The notes under the pieces were generated by a model. It was not told where the DNA came from. It was given only the letters and a program-made list of their open reading frames with translations, and did not search any database. DNA of 64,000 nucleotides from an uncultured Sulfuricurvum sp. (GTDB taxonomy: Bacteria > Campylobacterota > Campylobacteria > Campylobacterales > Sulfurimonadaceae): positions 20,752 through 84,751 of the forward strand of contig NZ_CALDDG010000002.1 in NCBI RefSeq assembly GCF_937936435.1. Direction: 5' to 3'. This document shows positions 62,951 to 64,000 of the stretch, one piece after another (the stretch's first letter is position 1; the number at the start of each line of letters is the position of its first letter). A program made the position numbers and the translations under genes.

Positions 62951-64000
62951 TTATCCCAACGGGACAAGTTCCCCTTTTTTAAGACGGGCGATTTTGTCTC
63001 GAAGCTGACGGATTAAATACGATTTTTGATCGAATGATATCGTATTTTGGGTATTGATTTTTTTGAGTTCGCGGGTATAGTGATTTTCTAAGAAAGTTAA
63101 AAGAGCTTTTTTGACCCCGGTATCCCCCTCGAAAACCCGGATTGAATTATTCATCATCAGGGCGTTTAGACGGGGGTTGTTCGGCTCGGCTCGGATGGCC
63201 GCTTCGAATTCTGCTGCGTGATGGCGGAACATCGAGACATCCAAAAAATCCAGAATCGAATCGGTGATATGCGGGTATTCCAAAATGGTTTTTACGAAAC
63301 TCAGCTCTTCCGTGTCTTCGTGCGAAGAGAGGGAGATCGGCTTTGCAGTGGTATTTTGGGTATTCCCGAGCCGTATCAGCGAAGGGGAGACGCCGAGTTT
63401 GGATGCGAGGTAGGGGCGATACTCTTCTTGCAAAAGGGGGGTGAGGGTTTTGAGAAATCCGATCCCTTCATGCAGAGCGCTCTCTTTGGCTTTCGGGTCT
63501 TGAAGGTCGTAGCTGCCGATCATTTCGGCGATAACGAATTCAATAAACGGAATCGGGCGGTGCAGCAGCGTATTGAGCGCTTCGGTCTGAGCGTTTTTGA
63601 CCATGTCGGCGGGATCGAGTCCCCCTTCGAACAACACGACCCCTCCGTCGAAGCCCGACGCGCTTAAGAGTTTAGAGGCTTTAAACGCGGCGGCACGTCC
63701 CGCTTTATCTCCGTCGTAGGCCAAAAATATTTTTGGTTCCCCTTTGCGAAGCAGGGGGAGATGCTCGGCGGTAAGCGCCGTTCCCAGTGTCGCTACGGCG
63801 TGTGTAAACCCTGCCTGATGGAGCATGACGACATCGAGATAGCCTTCGGTGACGATAATCTCGCGTCGGCGGTAGATCGCTTCACGGGCGAGATGGTATG
63901 CGTATAACAAACGGGATTTATTGAATATGGCGCTTTGGGAGGAATTGACGTATTTGGCCTGATGCCCGGTGATGGTTCGTCCTCCGAATCCGACAATCGC
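62951..64000 (-). CDS. dnaG: DNA primase (partial, N-terminus outside window)
   Basis: 350 codons of the C-terminal part. The minus-strand frame is open to base 64000, where it reads AIVGFGGRTITGHQAKYVNS, the classic DnaG segment before the Toprim domain. Toprim motifs are VTEGYLDVVMLHQAG and FLAYDGDKAGRAAA (metal-binding acidic residues). The C-terminal ~150 residues would contact DnaB helicase. A terminator follows its stop. Whole protein would be near 550 residues. Confidence 0.94.
   Translation of the reverse strand, partial: AIVGFGGRTITGHQAKYVNSSQSAIFNKSRLLYAYHLAREAIYRRREIIVTEGYLDVVMLHQAGFTHAVATLGTALTAEHLPLLRKGEPKIFLAYDGDKAGRAAAFKASKLLSASGFDGGVVLFEGGLDPADMVKNAQTEALNTLLHRPIPFIEFVIAEMIGSYDLQDPKAKESALHEGIGFLKTLTPLLQEEYRPYLASKLGVSPSLIRLGNTQNTTAKPISLSSHEDTEELSFVKTILEYPHITDSILDFLDVSMFRHHAAEFEAAIRAEPNNPRLNALMMNNSIRVFEGDTGVKKALLTFLENHYTRELKKINTQNTISFDQKSYLIRQLRDKIARLKKGELVPLG

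Overview
The window is a stretch of the chromosome of a Campylobacterota (epsilonproteobacterial) organism, most likely of the Sulfuricurvum/Sulfurimonas type. This rests on gene order and protein character: fliI-folE-tig-clpP-def-comM and purB-nrdA follow arrangements known from Campylobacter and Helicobacter, and ruvC-dnaA-dnaN marks the chromosomal origin. Genus is an inference. No rRNA, CRISPR array, prophage or complete insertion sequence was seen. Both ends cut genes: fliI at the left and dnaG at the right.

Left part (1-26 kb): flagellar ATPase fliI and folE face away from tig-clpP-(degenerate GGDEF)-def-comM-esterase. Then come a YeiH-type transporter, a very large AsmA/DUF748 envelope protein, and a tightly overlapping run nrdB-amidase-pcm-methyltransferase-RNA methyltransferase-phosphatase, in which four junctions are ATGA overlaps. 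An AT-rich gap (17.94-18.26 kb) holds a 24-codon hydrophobic ORF with a good ribosome binding site, flanked by a 20/21 inverted repeat. It looks like a small type I toxin locus. nrdA and purB follow, then two tandem RluA-type pseudouridine synthase genes, each carrying a perfect 16-bp parS-like palindrome, and an OlsF-like bifunctional acyltransferase.

Origin region (25.7-31.9 kb): DnaA-box-like motifs of the TTATTCACA type lie between olsF and ruvC, between ruvC and dnaA, and between dnaA and dnaN. Most genes point away from this region. With the parS sites 3-4 kb to the left, this is a complete origin/centromere neighbourhood.

Accessory insert (33.7-39.5 kb): a 1421-residue Rhs protein with an N-terminal PAAR-like (DUF4150) region and an unrecognised, Cys-containing, AT-rich C-terminal tip. 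It is translationally coupled to a membrane-anchored Asp-box (BNR) protein that is a candidate immunity protein, followed by a broken, internally deleted copy of the Rhs core.

Phosphate block (39.7-49.2 kb): minus-strand phoU-phoB-phoR-cca-pstC-pstA-pstB diverges from pstS and an outer-membrane porin. Both plus-strand promoters share 11-bp-phased repeats and a TACAAT -10 element, which is a candidate Pho box.

Right part (49.3-64 kb): TonB and a SurA-like periplasmic protein diverge from a DUF2325 protein across two Fur-box-like palindromes. Then come membrane proteins, tRNA-Ala(GGC), and a six-gene signalling operon (HD-GYP regulator, CheY-like regulator, globin-coupled hybrid kinase, HDOD, FIST/NosP-like protein, histidine kinase) that could link heme-based gas sensing to cyclic-di-GMP turnover. 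The window ends with a copper/heavy-metal gene pair, a PP-loop ATPase and dnaG.
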